Source: Phytoseiulus persimilis
Lineage: Eukaryota; Arthropoda; Arachnida; Mesostigmata; Phytoseiidae
Assembly (NCBI GenBank): GCA_037576195.1
Contig: CM075102.1
Span: 46,372,745 to 46,436,744, forward strand
Direction of reading: 5' to 3'
Length of the DNA stretch: 64,000 bases
Position numbers and translations under genes: made by a program
The notes under the pieces: generated by a model
What the model was told of the DNA's origin: nothing
The model's database searches: none
The model's input: only the letters and a program-made list of their open reading frames with translations
Part shown: positions 44,601 to 58,214 of the stretch, piece by piece
Position numbering within the stretch: the first letter of the stretch is position 1
Layout of the letters: each line of letters opens with the position of its first letter

Positions 44601-47600
44601 CGTCGAGTTTGGCTTGAGGCGAGCGTCTGTCCCCAATTTCGGACCCTGTTCTCCGGCAGCGTGACTTCGTTCCGGGACACTGACGCTTCTGATTGTTGCG
44701 TTGCTGGAAGTTCCTGACTGAAACGCCTCCGGTCAGCCCTCGTTTCCCGCGTGCGGGGCGGGAGGTCACGTAGCGGAGCGAGGCATGACTCCAGGCAGAA
44801 CGGTGTTTTTTCTTTGATCTATTCGCGATCATCAATCCACACGTGTTGAGTCAGGTCGGGCCGGGTCAGAGAACGCCGGTTTGAGCCAGGTCGGGTTTCT
44901 TCTCAGCTGCTCTACTGAGGTGGCCTCTGTTGTTACGGTTATTGGCAATGACCGGGCGAGCAAGCAGCCAGCGGAGCGTGAAAGGATGAAAAATTCTTCC
45001 AATACTCTCCGTTTCTTCTCGAGGAACCTCGGGCAAGAGGCGACTCGGTCGACTTCTATGGCGACATTGAGTTATACTTATGTCAATACAGTTTTTAGCT
45101 CCCCCGAATCCATTAGAGACAGAAGGAGACAGTCTCAAGGTCGCTCCGATATTGTCAGGGCCCTGTTCTTATAATCGCGACTGAGTCGTTCGATTTAGAT
45201 TCCCGCTGAATCGTTCCTGTCGTCGTGGGATGGTCCGATTCGCTGCTGGTTCAACCGGTCGAATGGAACCGCAAGCTATAAGTGCAGTTGTTCCCTGACG
45301 AACGGGGTGTGTGCCCTAAACGGTCTCTCGATCATTCCTGGACCCCGCAAGGCAGTCCGCCGGCTCCGTCGGGAGTTATTTCGCGACAACGGGGATCTCG
45401 ACTGGGAAGTCACATGAGATGTCGCAGACTACGGCGAAGGCTGTCTTGACCGAAAACACGAGGCATCCGCCGGAAGGCATGCTTGTCCGGTGCCGTCCTG
45501 GAGCAGCATCGTGCCCAGCCACTTAGCGGGCGTGCAGTGTGGCTCCCCTTCGTATTGTAATCATACTCGGCGTAATGTGGCTCTTTCCGTCTCAACAATG
45601 CCTAATGTATGCTGACAATTCGCAACCCTGCACAAGTTCCATCGCGGTTCTTGTCGAGGCGATAACGTGGGGCCACTTATCTCTGGCGAAGCTCGCCCTG
45701 ATTTGAATGCTGCCACGCATTGACGATGGCCGCAAGTGAGACAGAGCCTTTCCCACGACGGCTTCATCTCCATTCTGAAATCAAAAGTCTGACGGCTACA
45801 CGCGACGCGGCATGATGACAAGTTCAGCCCCGATCCAGGGCCGTACGAGACCGTATCGAACACCGGGCAGGATATCCATGCTTCGACGGCATCGTCTGCT
45901 CGAGTTGATGTATACAGTTGTCATGCATGCCAAACAGTCATCAGCAGAATAAATACCTCACTCGTGGCTGGAACGAGGACCGATAGCCTTCGGATGTGAC
46001 GGCGATTGATATCTCCCAGAGCTCTTCGCTCAATTCGGTGCGAGCAAGGTCGCCCTAATGGCTTCCCAAGGTCTGCGAAAAACGCTCCGCAAGAAGACCC
46101 CGCCAGCGCTCGCCCAGGGCGACAATACCGTCGGCCTCTAATGCGACTCCATCGACACGTGGGATCCCTCAAAATTTCTAAGTCGCGATGAAACTCCCCA
46201 CGAGCTGGGGGACCCGCGAAAAAACCCAACGCGCCAGGAGAGCCGGAGACTCAAACGAGAACAACGAGCTGTTGAGTCCTCCAGGCGACAGAATATTCCC
46301 AGAAACGTCCCTGGAAACGTTCGCCGCATTCCGCAACGGTCACGGAACCTGACGGGTACGGATCGCAAAGCCGAGGATTTGCGGGAAGATGTTCTACAGG
46401 ACGTCGCTTCTGTCTGGGTCGGGGCTGGGGTCGAGGTTCAGGGTTTTGAGCAGAGAACAGCTTCGGAACTCCGATCCGCTCTGAGCGCGTTCGAGCGAAT
46501 GAATGGAGAAGCCACCGGAAGCTGCCAGGATGACCGGCTCAGACTCAAGCGCCGTCCTTTCAGAGTGTTGCTGCACCGCTCGTATTCCTCTCCAGATGAT
46601 TCCTTTCCGATATCCGGCTGTTCCTGTCTTATTTCTCGCGGGTTCTCCGGTGGGATTGATTCCGTCTCTTGTTTTTCATTCCATTGTTCACAGCGTCCGA
46701 CCAACACCGGCAGCGCGGCATCCGAACTCCCGGTTGTCATTGGGCCCCACGGATTGGAGACTCCTCAAGATAGGGAGCTGAGCGAGCTGCCTGGGGAGGG
46801 AGGGGCGGCTGGGCGGTAGCGTCAAAGAAGAACATACCGAAAAGAGAGTTGCCAATCAGAGGAGTTACTCTGGAGCTGCTGTGGGCTAATGAACGCGGGG
46901 ACCATGAGTCCGCGAGGTCGGGGAGGGAGGAACCGATAGCTTCTCGCTGCGGTCAAGGTGTTCGCCCACCTCTGAGGGTCAGCGCGGAGTCGTGATGGGA
47001 ACGAGGAAGGGCGTAAAAACAAAGCACCCGATCCTCATTCATCCCCCCCAGAGGAAGTTCCCTGCTTCCCGCATCTCTCCCGAGAAACACTGAGCAGACA
47101 CTCCTTTCCCTCTGATGATAGCCTGGGGGCGCGTATAAGTAATTGACCGCTGGCGTGGGTGGACGCGTGACGATTGCGGAGAAGGAACAGTTCACTAGCT
47201 GATCGCGACCCACCGTCGCAGCGGCTCAGAAACAGGAGCGAAGGCGACCTCTCACTGTCCACTGATGGTCGCAGTGATTCGACCGCAGCCAGAGGGGAGA
47301 TGAACGCATAAAAATGGCGGACAACGATCCCGAAGTTTGGTTCGTGCGCCCACTTCATCGCTGTGTATTTACTCCAGGCGCGTTCTTTTTTAGGCTGCTT
47401 CGCCGTTCTTCCTAATAAGGCCTTTGGCTCTCCCAAAGGGGAAGAGGCAATTGTGCCCTTAATGAGCGGGATGTGAGATTCCCCCTCGGGTAAATATTCA
47501 GCCAAGTGCGAGCTGCTGTGCTATGCGGCGCAGAAGCCTCAGGACGTTCCTGCCGCGGCGCTATGTGCGAAACAGTTCAAACGTTGCCAGCGGGCAGATC

Positions 47601-48397
47601 ACTCGCGAAAGCGAGATAGAACCGTCTTCCTGGTGGGCGGGCGGGTTGAGGGATTCCGGATAACCGTCCAATCCTCCTCAACATTGAGAACCTTTTCTGT
47701 TTGGTTTATAGAGGTGGAAAATGCATGATGCAGACCTGCGTCCGATGTTCCGCGCGCGGGTACTGTGAGACTCGCAGACTCACTAAAAACCAACTTCTTC
47801 TCCTCGACGGATGCCGGTATCCCTAGTTTTCTTCCGCATCCAGTCGGGAGACTCGGATTGTGGTACTGCTGACTGGGTTTTGTGTGGTCAGAGAGATATC
47901 GTACTTTTCTTTTATTTGGAGTGCCTCAGTAATGGATTTGTCCAAACTGCCCCATCGGTGATGTGTTCTATGAGGCTTTCCGGTCTGATATCGGAGCGAG
48001 TAGAGAAGGCCAGTCGTTGATCGCTGAATGCGGAACACCTGAAAATTGACATTGTGAACCTGTTACTGAGGAAAACCCGTTACTTCCAAGGCCCACACAC
48101 GTGCCCGACGGAACAGGAGACCGAGTGGAGTCCGCAGCTCATCTCACCGCAATGGAAGAAATCGCGGGGTTGCACTTCCGATACGGTCCCTCCTGGACGT
48201 GGATCCAAACCCTGGGGTTCGGGGTCCCACGCGGTGGTCCTGCTTTTGCCCGTTCCATCGCAAGCCGGATTCACCCATCTGTGTCAATACTTTCACCCTC
48301 GCCCCTCACGAATGGACTCGCAGCGAGGTCCGATAGTGGCGGTTGCTTTGGAAGTGATCCCGACTTCCGACTACTACGGCGAACGTGTCTGGGATTT
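41663..48397. other. Stretch without a supported gene
   Basis: Many frames of 100-212 codons occur on both strands (for example 43927-44565 plus, 41744-42310 minus). They overlap each other, are rich in serine and arginine, and carry no recognisable motif. Short GA runs lie at about 44064-44079. I found no transposon ends. Confidence 0.4.
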
Positions 48398-49036
48398 TCA
48401 GCAGATAATGTGGCGCCGTGACTCCGTTGGCTTTCTTCTCGGGCTCTGGAAGCTCTGAGGAGACGTACGAAGGTGAAACTCCCGATAGTCGGAAGAAGGA
48501 AGATTGAGTCGAACTCCTCGAGCATTTGGCGATGTCCTGTCGAGCGGGTGGGTTTTCCAGATTAAGATGAATGGGTGAGCCGAAGGATGAATGACCTCGC
48601 ACCACAAAGACCGATCGGAAGGCCTCATTCTTCCTGCGTTTCCGCGCGAGCAGAATCTGCTCGACGCGGAACACGATGCAAGATGCAGTTGTGGATCCTG
48701 CCAATACCAACGGCATCGCTCTGCCTCAGATCGTGACTCCCTGGTTTCGAAAAGGTTGCCGCTTCGCTCTAATATCATGTCGGAGTGAGTGGAGGGAAAT
48801 GTAAGAGGATGGGCAGAAACAGCAAGGGAACCCGTCACGCAGTAGATGTGTTGCAACAAACTGTATCGCGTCACGGGTGCAGGGACGCCTTGTAGATTAT
48901 GCAGTCTTGACTTCGCGAAGGAACATATGGAAATGAGCACCATTGCCACACCGAGACAAAAGGACGATTCTCCCTCTCGTATACATCGCAGTAACAGGTG
49001 AAGCAATCTCACTAACTTCGAATGCAACGATATCAA
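48398..49036 (-). CDS. Unrecognised 212-codon frame (doubtful gene)
   Basis: The frame opens with MISLHSKLVRLLHLLLRCIR, which could pass for a weak hydrophobic leader, and continues without recognisable domain. Its length is near the upper end of chance for this window. No ATG context or splice signals favour it. Confidence 0.15.
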   Translation of the reverse strand: MISLHSKLVRLLHLLLRCIREGESSFCLGVAMVLISICSFAKSRLHNLQGVPAPVTRYSLLQHIYCVTGSLAVSAHPLTFPSTHSDMILERSGNLFETRESRSEAERCRWYWQDPQLHLASCSASSRFCSRGNAGRMRPSDRSLWCEVIHPSAHPFILIWKTHPLDRTSPNARGVRLNLPSSDYREFHLRTSPQSFQSPRRKPTESRRHIIC

Positions 49037-49450
49037 CGCAGCAGCAAGGCATCGAGAGACCCAACGGGTTCGTGTCGATGGGTTTCCGAGACGACAACAC
49101 CCGAACCGGCAATACGATTGCGAGAACCGTCGTACACGGCCCGGCTGAGAGGCATCAAATGATCCAAACTTTATTCTTTCTTGAGAGCAAGCGCTAGTCT
49201 GGCGGTATGAAGGTTGGGCAAGGAGCGGGTTCGGCGTCGAATCGCGACAGCGACGCCTGTCTTCTGATGACTCGGAACAGCGTTGTTCTCTCTCGGTTGT
49301 GACTTTTTCGGAATCGTCCGGAACGGTCCCGACCGTTCCAGCGAGTGAGGAGCACCTTCGTGCTCGGTGGATGTTGAATGAAGACGCATGCTCTCCTCAT
49401 GAGCTCGACCGAGAGAGAGGTCTGTCGACTTTCGGAATCGTTTTCCTTGC

Positions 49451-49579
49451 TCTCTCTCTCTCTCTCCCCGTGGCGAATTCCCCGTTCCCGGAATGCCCGG
49501 AGAATAGAGAGACCGGGGACAGGATCGGCAAGATCTTGCGCGAGATTTCCGCTCCGTAGAAGAGAGAGAGAGAGAGAGG
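49451..49579. repeat. CT tract and GA tract facing each other
   Basis: A (CT)n run at about 49451-49467 and a (GA)n run at about 49560-49578 are complementary and separated by about 92 bp, so they could pair as a long-loop hairpin or both serve as GAGA-type sites. The spacer contains GATCGGCAAGATCTTGCGC. Confidence 0.75.
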
Positions 49580-52500
49580 CATTGTTAAAATACAACCCGA
49601 TGATCGTAGTTTTCTCGTGGAATGAGCAAAAGTCAGGACGCGTTTGTCTTTTGTTTGAGAGAAATATGCCCCAAGCGTTGACGAATCGCTTGTTCTCCTG
49701 TTTGAAGTTTTATCGCGAAAAAGCTGCAGCGAGAACCTTTCCCACCTCACTGTGCGAGTCTGGGGTCTCGCAGTGTTACGAAGCATAGGTGCGTTCTAAG
49801 CGATATTCGTGTCGTTTGGTCGGCACGCTCGCAAACGACGGGACACGCTGCGCCGTATGAATGCGGCACGCGACCGAGCCAGACCCGGCCGCTGATGAAA
49901 GTGGCAGAAGAACGAAAAACACATCCGATTCTCGAACCGACGCTCCCCAGGATTCATCAATCATCGGAAACGGCACCAGACTCCTCGAAATACTCCTGAG
50001 CTGATAGCGGAGGGGAGACGAGGCGAGCGTAGTCCAATCCACGCGACCAGCATCTATCACGTCATGAGCATCGACGCGCAGTCATGCATACGAATTCAAC
50101 GCTCGTCGTCAGGAGCGGCAGCGACGACAGCTTGCCTTGTTTGCGACTCTCGTTGCTGGGGTTGGAGCATAAGTTTTGCCGAACGAAAGTTCACTGCCGC
50201 TTCAAGTCCAGGGTTCGGTTGAGAATTTCGAGAATCTGAAGCCAGGATTGAACTTCCTCAACAGGAGAACAGACGGATAGAATGCGATAAAGCTGGATTC
50301 GGTGGAGCTCGTTCCTCGGTGTGGACCTTTACCTCAGGACAGCCACGGTGAACTTTCCACCGTTTTTAGAAGAATAACTGCCTCTCGATGCGGCTTCGAT
50401 ATGGGGAGGGCCCAACGACGTGAGCGCTGGGGGAGCTGTCTCCATTCAGGACTCGCGGCTCCTCTTTCTGCAAGTGACTGATGAGCGAGTCAATGAGCGG
50501 GAAACGAGGGAAATACGAGAGATGGGCTGGGCGCAAGAGCGAGAGCAGCCACGGAAGAGGGAGAAAATGAGAAAGACCTACAGCGCGGTGGAGCGAGGCG
50601 AGTTCCTGCTCTATTGCTCGGTAACAGAGGGTTTGAAGAGGTTCCCCGCTGGGCCACTCGTTCTTTAAAGCATCTGGGCGTTCTTTTATACTCGACCTCA
50701 AGTGCGCTGAAATAAACGGCTCGGAGGTCAGCGCCGCCAAAACTGCAGCGCCGGAGCGGCTGGAGCAAAGACAAAATTGATCCAATTTTGAGAAATTCCG
50801 GAGGCTCCTGTCAAGGCTCGGGAGCGTTCATTTGTCCGAGCGAGGCCACGGGTGTCCGCAGGTACCGTCCCTCGGGGATCCGGGCTGATCCGATGCGCTG
50901 CATGCAGCCGGCTGTTGATCCCTTGAAGTCCAACCTTCCTCGTTCGACTCCCCTTCGAGCTCTCGTTAACGTTGTTTGTGGTTCGCGGCGCGGAAGGCCG
51001 TGGTCGTCCCATGCAACTCCCGACGCTCGAAATAGCAAAGCGCTCGAGTGTGTTCGTTGGCAATACACGCAATGGGTATTTCTCTTCTTTCGCCGAATCC
51101 CCTATCAACACCAAAGTGGCAGTTTATCTGGAGAGGAACTCCTCAGCCGACCCTCCTCCTGAGACGACGAGCGTGATCGGAAGTTCGGACGTCAGGTACA
51201 CGATCCAGGAGGCGCGGATTCCCCCCAGATATGATTCGTCTCAAACAGTGTTCTCGAGCTGTACGAATATTCGTTCCCGAGTTTATATGACCTTTTCGGT
51301 TTTTTCGGTTTCCGATTTTCGACTTCGCCCCGAAACGGCTTTCGAGCTCCCTCGCCTCACAATCGCTCGAGTGCACATCGCTTGATGGAGCCAGCCTGAA
51401 AATTCGCGGAAGATATTCTCTCTCGATGAGTCGCATTCGATCCGCCCTGGAGGGCTCCGCGAGCACAGATGCAAATTCCAGAAGAGACATCGCAACACTG
51501 TCCGAATAATCATGCAATCGGGAATTCTCTGAACTGGCTGGATCAGTCGCATCTCCGGTGTGGGGATCTGTGGAGTTCTGTTACTCAGCTCGCTTCGATC
51601 GGTGTATGGATGATATCGAAGGGAGTTACAACATGGATGCTGGGCTCCCCGGAATTCGACTTCCGTTCTGATGCTACGCTCGCAAGTCTGTTTTCCCCGC
51701 AGAATCGTACGGGCTTCAATCGTATCCAAGCTCCGTTTTTATGTTTCTCCAGTGTTCTCGTGGAACTCTATTTCCCGAGGATGATCCGGCTGGGAACAAG
51801 GTTTAGTATGATCCGCCCTCCCATAGATTCGATTTCGAGCATGAAAATGTGTTCGCGCAATTGGTTTTTCCATCAAACGGAAGCTCTAAGCTCAAGAGGA
51901 TATTGGAGCGAAAATAATTTCTCGGGCAGTTTCCCACCGCAAGTAGGAATCTTGGAGCTCCAGCTCGCAGCTGGAGGGCTCGCGGTACGTTCGGTTTCCC
52001 GCCGTTGATAACGCCAAACGAGCCCGCAGTGGCGAGCCCAAATAAATTATAGGCTGCGCTGATGATGATGCACTCGTCCGGGAGAAGCAAACCCTCCTGT
52101 TGTCGTCAGGTTTCTTCGCGCCGTCGTTATATCGAACAGTGATTCGCGAGTGTCACCGATGGGCACATTTCAACGGAAATCCCCCGCAGTTCTGTCCCCC
52201 GATACTTCCAAACTCCTGGTTGAGCGGTACGACTGATCGTTCCGAAGCCTGATCTCAGTGACGCTCTCGAGTAGGGCAAGTGCCTGACGGTGATGGCGGC
52301 TGACCTCGACCCCGGAAATAAGTGAAGTCAGTAAATTGATGATCAGGTTGCTCGCTCTGGCATTCTTCGTATGCGAAACCGGCTTGAGCCGACCCGTCTT
52401 CTCCAACGGACGGAGCTCTCAGACGTCTAGTTGACCGAGTTTCAGTTGATTGCGTTCCTGCCAGAGGAGGATTAGTGTCCGGACGATCTCCGCGGCACCG

Positions 52501-55500
52501 GTACAAGGGAGACATCGGACACACTCAATAGCATTAAAAGTTCGCAGCGACGACACAAGGATGACCCGAGGTATCCTGCATTTTAGATCAGGGAAACTTC
52601 TTCAATCAAGTGAGCGTAGTTCGTCGGAGCTTCCGAGTCGAGGACGCTCTATCAAACCTCCATTTTAGACCGCTTCAATCTGAAGCAACACTCGGCTGCT
52701 TGATGGGATCGTCCTCGGCGGACTCGCGCGCATACCAGAGCAAAAAACATTCGAAACGACGTTACCGTGTTGGGAATGCGGCCCGAAAGCCTTCCATCGA
52801 CTCTGGTCTCCGCCTCGGAGCAAAAGTCGTCGACCGGAGCGACTCGGTTGGCAACGGGTTCGTTCGGATAGAATGGGCTGAAAATTCAACATAGTCGACG
52901 TTCGCCTCTTCGGATTAAACTTCCCCGCTTCGAAAATTCGAGTCCGTATGGCCACGTTGACAGAATGCCACCCGACAAGAGTTAGGGTCATGGAGCACAC
53001 CAACGTGTTTCGGAGTCGTCGTCAACGACCGTGTGCTTCGAAGCTTCCGACGCGTTTTTCTCTTTCTGAACTGTCGCGCAATTCGCCCCTCTCTCGGAAC
53101 TTGGGAGCCGCCCGATCTTATTGGAATCTCAACGTGCGGAAACGGAAAACTCATGCGTGACGTTGAGCAAATAAACAGTGCTTCACACCCCAGCCGGAAG
53201 CGAGATTTCTCCAGCTGACGCGCTTGCAGCTTGAAAACCTGAAGGATCCACAGCTTGAGAAGATTAGGATCCTTGAGATCTTATTGCAGCATCGATGCGA
53301 GCGGGCCTCATCATTGCGGAACGCTAATTGCAGTTCGTCTGCGCGTGTCAGCGCTCTGGAAGTCGCTGGAGATTAAGCATGCGGTCGGACAGAGTCGGAT
53401 CAGGTTCCTTGCCACCGGAACGCTCAGCGACTACACGGTCTCATGCAACAGCTTGAGACTGTCCACTGAGAGAAGCGGAAGAAATTCGGCTTCTCGTGCA
53501 GAATAATTCATGTCCTCCTTCTCCTGCCTACAGCATAAGGCCGCAGCCGGGGATTTGCCTTCGGAATCACGCTGTGTCACATATTCATGTGCAACCAGAG
53601 CACATCTGATGGGACACGGTCACGGTTTCACCCCGGGGACGGATCAGAAGGTCACGACGTTCCGTCTCCTGAACCCCGCTCCTCGCGTTCGGAACCAGAT
53701 CGAGAACGAGGCGGTGCTCCGAGGAGATGTCCCCCACGCATCATTTCCTAAATGATACGGTCACGGTACAGGAGAAATCCTGGGAAGCCGCTCTTGAGCG
53801 TCTCTGAGCCCTTCTCGGACCGATATCAACTCCACCCGGAATGCCTGAATATCTGGCAGCGAGAGTGCGACACGTAAGTCAATGGTATGGGAGTCACATT
53901 TCTCTCCGTTCGCTGCTCAAAGTTCCTCACACGCCGTTCCTTCTCTGTCTCGACTCGTTGACATGGCGCCACCTTCTAACGGAAGCTACGACGTGAGGTC
54001 GCTCTGGAGAAGGTCCGTCCTCTTAGTTGCTCACAGTTCGAGCAAGTTTTTTTTGTTGATGTCGAAACCGTTCTCGAAGGCCTGTGGCGATTCCTTTTTT
54101 TTTGTCGTCAGCCTCGGCGATTCGAGTCGAGGCCGACGAAAAGCCTTCGCCGGCCTCTAACTCCGCTCGACGTGCCTAATACGATAAACTTGTGTTCCGC
54201 CGACCATTTTTCATCAATTTGCCTCCACTCGGTGCACTCGGTCTCAGCCGGAAAGAGCTCCAGAAAGGAGAACTTCGGAATATCTTGTGACCCTCTGAGC
54301 ACTGAACCGAAAAGATCGGAGGAATCTGAAAACCTGATTGCGGCGACCAAGTTGAGCTCTCATCGCAGTTCCGCAGTCATCGGGACAATGATACGGGCAT
54401 TATAGGTCGTTCAGCGCGCGATCGACCCATTTGCCCATGGAAATCAGTTGTGGAGCTGGAATCACCGAAAAATCCCTCAAACTGTCGACTGTGCACGTTG
54501 GCACGCTTTGGAGGAGTCGCACGGAGGAGCGGTCGACGCAAGTCGATGTGGATCGATCGAACAGGAGTGAGCAGGATGTACGGAGGGAAACATCGAGACA
54601 TTCTGTTCGGAGATTCCTCCAGTGAGGCGCGTATCCAAAGTCTGACTCTTGTTAGGTCGTTTGCAAGTCGGAAGAGACCCGATGTTGTGAGTAACCCATC
54701 TGGAGTTGATGGTTGTGGAGGGTTCGTGGTCGAGCCGCGTTTCCATCATTTGAAGAGGCGTGGTTGAGCGACATTGTGTCGTTGCTGTGACCAATTGGGC
54801 AGCCCTTCGTTTGCTGTTGGGTCAGTGGACTCCCGAAGCATCAGACAATAAATTTCAGCAAACATCAAACTCTCAAAGCGATGTATGAAGCGCGATCTGG
54901 CCTCTGATCCGATGATGCTTCCATTTTGTTAAGTTTTGTCTGTCCGCAGACAGATGTTCGCAGTTTCTCGCGAAGCTTTTTTTGCGCGTGTCACCAAGGC
55001 TCTTCCCACCAAGCGAGAACACACGGATCAACAGACATCACCGCGCGAGGATGTTTCGATGTTCTCAGTGGAAAGAAACACGCGCTCACTTCATGACGTC
55101 CCACCGCGAGAGCTGACGGATCTTCAGCGAGTAAATATGGAACCTCGCTGAGTGTGCGTTTCTGCAACTGGGAGCATGCCGACTAATGAGTTGGGCTCCA
55201 CTGTATCCCTCACTCCCAGTTCTACTCCGGCTTCGGAATCTCTGTTTCCGATAGGCAACTGCGCGGGGCAACATTCAGAACCTCGACGATTGGGAAGGAG
55301 CAGCGGGTTCCATCTCTGAAACAACACCAGCCAGTTATACGAATCAAGCGAACGTTGTCGGTATCCATGGGCTATAGATGGAAAGTCTCAGAAGCATAAA
55401 TTTCGCCAGCGCGCCCTCATCGAGTCCCTCTCGGCGGACAGAAGACCCTGCCTCTATGGACCTGAGTTTGCTCTCCGCGATCACGGGCACGTTTGTTTGA

Positions 55501-57782
55501 AGAGTTTAGCGGCTAAGGTTTCAAAACCTTCCTAGATGAATCTCAACTCAGGAATAGAGCTGCTTAGGTGGGGCCGCTCCGAGCGATCTGAAGTCTCACG
55601 ATGAGGGCTACATTCGTATCCAGGTCGGCATTTATTCATGGCATCTACAAAGACGGGCCTGACAAACTACACTTACACCTGAAGCCACCTCCCGCAACTA
55701 TACGGGAGCAGCTTCTCGACAATCCCGTTATTAGGAAGCACATCTTCGACTTCCTGTTGCTTGTGTACTCATCTCCGCAGTGATCCTGCACTCCGAGAAG
55801 CCTGTATCTGATGATGAGCCGCGAGTTCAATATCCCAGAGACCCGTTCATACTCTCTCCTCGATTGTTACTCAAGCGGCTGGAGCTATCGACGCAGCGCA
55901 ACTAGAATCGTCAGACACATGCACCGCTTGTCTGGTAGCGTTCTCGGGAGAATCGATAAAAACCTACTTCTCCGGAAACGAGAATGTTCACGGAATAGTA
56001 ACGTAACGCACGCGATGAACGAGAGAGCCCGAAAAGTTCATCAAATATCACGCTCTTTTATTAGAAATAGTTTGTTTTCATTTAGCGGTTGGGAGGTCGC
56101 TGAGGAAGAGAGGGGAAAAACAATGAAGTGTCAGAGAAGGTCTACTCGTTCGAGTCGAGCTGTTGCTTCCTAAGTAGTAGAGGAACGAACCGAAATTCCC
56201 CGTTTGAGACGTGAGTTACAAATATTTCCTGAGCCGAGATTTTCTTCAGCACTCAGCAATGAAGTTTTCATCATTAGTGACTATTCGAGAGTTCTTAGAT
56301 ATTATAATTGGTTTAATGTGTTATCACTTATATCAATGGTAACATTCGTTCACATTTTACCAAAAATCCTTATTTCCGCTCCCGGAAATACTATTTCAGG
56401 TGGAATCTCTGTTATCGATCGATATTCGTCTTGACTATGGTCATACTCTTGCTTCCGTTGACGACAATCAATCAGAGATGAATACTCAGCTGCGAAGTGC
56501 GACTTGGAGTGCCAAACACAACGCCCTCAGGCCGGGGTGAGTCGAGGAAAATTAATTCTGATCGTCGTGAGGTCACGAACCGACGAGGGAAACGATCTCA
56601 TTCGCGAATGAACAATGTCCAGTCACTGACGGTTACCAGACCACTCGCTCTCAAACCTGTTAGCCCTTCAAAGCCATACTTCGCGCTGATAATTTTCGTT
56701 ACTCTAAGTTTCTGTCCCGATTTGACAAATACGTCGTTCGCTTTCGAGTGCATCTTTTTTCCAACACGCTGTACGTACTCATATAAATTCTCGATTCGTG
56801 AATAATGAAAGCGGTTGGTACCGTTGACTGGCTCGCTGGCACGATGTTGCGACACGCCAGAACAACTGAATCCTCCCTCCGGCGGCGTCGCAGCAGCCAA
56901 TCGATTAAATATGGGTTTGACACTCGTAGTAAACTTGAATATTTATAACCATGATACATACGCCACACGCGAAAGCTCCATCTCCCGAGCTCAGTCACAG
57001 CCGAACCCTCAGAGATAGGAGAGGAGCGCGAAAAATTCGGGAGACAAGTGAATGGTATCATTTCAAGTAACAACGATCGGGGGACCAGTACCTGGAAAAG
57101 CTGTGTCTCACAAAACTCAGACGGGATGCTGTCGTATCAACACTGCATGAGACTCCGCCGATCGACGTATTGATTGGTTGAGTCTTAATTAGTTTATTAC
57201 TCCATACACTCGGCTCTGAAGCTCTATCCAAACATCCGTTCAGGGTTTTGGATTCGTTGAGCAGCAACGACTACTCCGGACTCCCTGCACTCAAACACTG
57301 ATGTCGTCAGCGCTCTCAACAAGTAGCTATGGTTGTCCCTCGCGCAAGGCTCGGGAGCCGTCACAGAACGTCGAAGCTTTCAGGCTTGAGAGCTCGGCGA
57401 ACAGAATGTGTCCGTCGAAGCGAATCTCGCAAAAGACGCATCCTTATGACGATGCCGTCACTTGGGAGCATCACCAAGTTCCGACGATCGAGCGAAGGTT
57501 CCAACGACGACACGATCGGATGAAGGAGGAAGTCTGCATCTTTGTATCGATATCGGCGCCGACAAACACTCTTGGCCCGGCCCTCGAGGCATCTGTTGAG
57601 ATCCGTTTACGTCGGGTACGCGAGAATATCACTCGTCAACCCAGAATAACTGATATCAAAACGGCAGAAACCAATTCACCTGTGGTGGTTATCATTCTCG
57701 GAGCTCCTTGACTTGAGGCTTTCATGGGTGGAATACAAACGAACCAACGGTCCTCTCCTTGGGCTATTTACCTCGAGGTGAT
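49580..57782. other. Stretch without a supported gene
   Basis: I see no domain-bearing frame. A TTTTATACTC motif near 50683 is TATA-like. A 179-codon plus frame (51469-52008) is mirrored by comparable minus frames. The subregion 56040-56450 is distinctly AT-richer than the rest. A plus-strand frame at 55601-55783 (KDGPDKLHLHLKPPPATIRE) reads smoothly and is followed by an acceptor-like TCTCCGCAG, but no gene could be assembled. Confidence 0.4.
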
Positions 57783-58214
57783 TCATCCAATCTCGATTGC
57801 GGGCAACCACAGGCTGAGTCCTGTACGCAAAATAGTATCCACAGAGCTCTCGTCCACACCTTCGTTATCCACAATAGCATTGTTGTAAACTTCAACGAAA
57901 TCATCATCAATCATATCAGTGTCGTCTGCCTTGGAATGGTGACTCTCCTCCTCTCCATCGTCGTCGTCGTCGTCATCATCATCATCAGGGTACGGAAAAA
58001 TGAAGCCTGCGCGCGGCTTTGAATCTTCTAGCTTCGTTGAGGGCGGTCTCCAGCAACGAGCTAGCGAAGGGAGTGGCTTCAACTCTGAGGCGCACGGCCT
58101 TGGAGGTCTTTTACGGTGATGGTGGTGGTTTCGGTGTTGCTCGAAGCGGAGGTTGCAGTGGTGGCGGTCTCGACAGAGGGGCGACTGCACGCTTCCTGTC
58201 ATGACCGAGGCCAT
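57783..58214 (-). CDS. Hypothetical minus-strand ORF with polyaspartate tract
   Basis: The frame of 143 codons begins MASVMTGSVQSP, has a histidine/arginine-rich middle, then a run of ten aspartates, and continues acidic (GEEESHHSKADDTDMIDDDF) to the end. The aspartate run is encoded by the GAT/GAC repeat at 57958-57987. Acidic low-complexity tails are common in nuclear proteins, but a trinucleotide repeat in any open frame would look alike. No family is recognised. Confidence 0.25.
   Translation of the reverse strand: MASVMTGSVQSPLCRDRHHCNLRFEQHRNHHHHRKRPPRPCASELKPLPSLARCWRPPSTKLEDSKPRAGFIFPYPDDDDDDDDDDGEEESHHSKADDTDMIDDDFVEVYNNAIVDNEGVDESSVDTILRTGLSLWLPAIEIG
57958..57987. repeat. Compound (TCG)5(TCA)5 trinucleotide repeat
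   Basis: Five TCG units run directly into five TCA units. On the minus strand they read TGA/CGA in one phase and GAT/GAC (aspartate) in the open phase. The change from TCG to TCA midway suggests CpG decay in one half. Confidence 0.93.
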
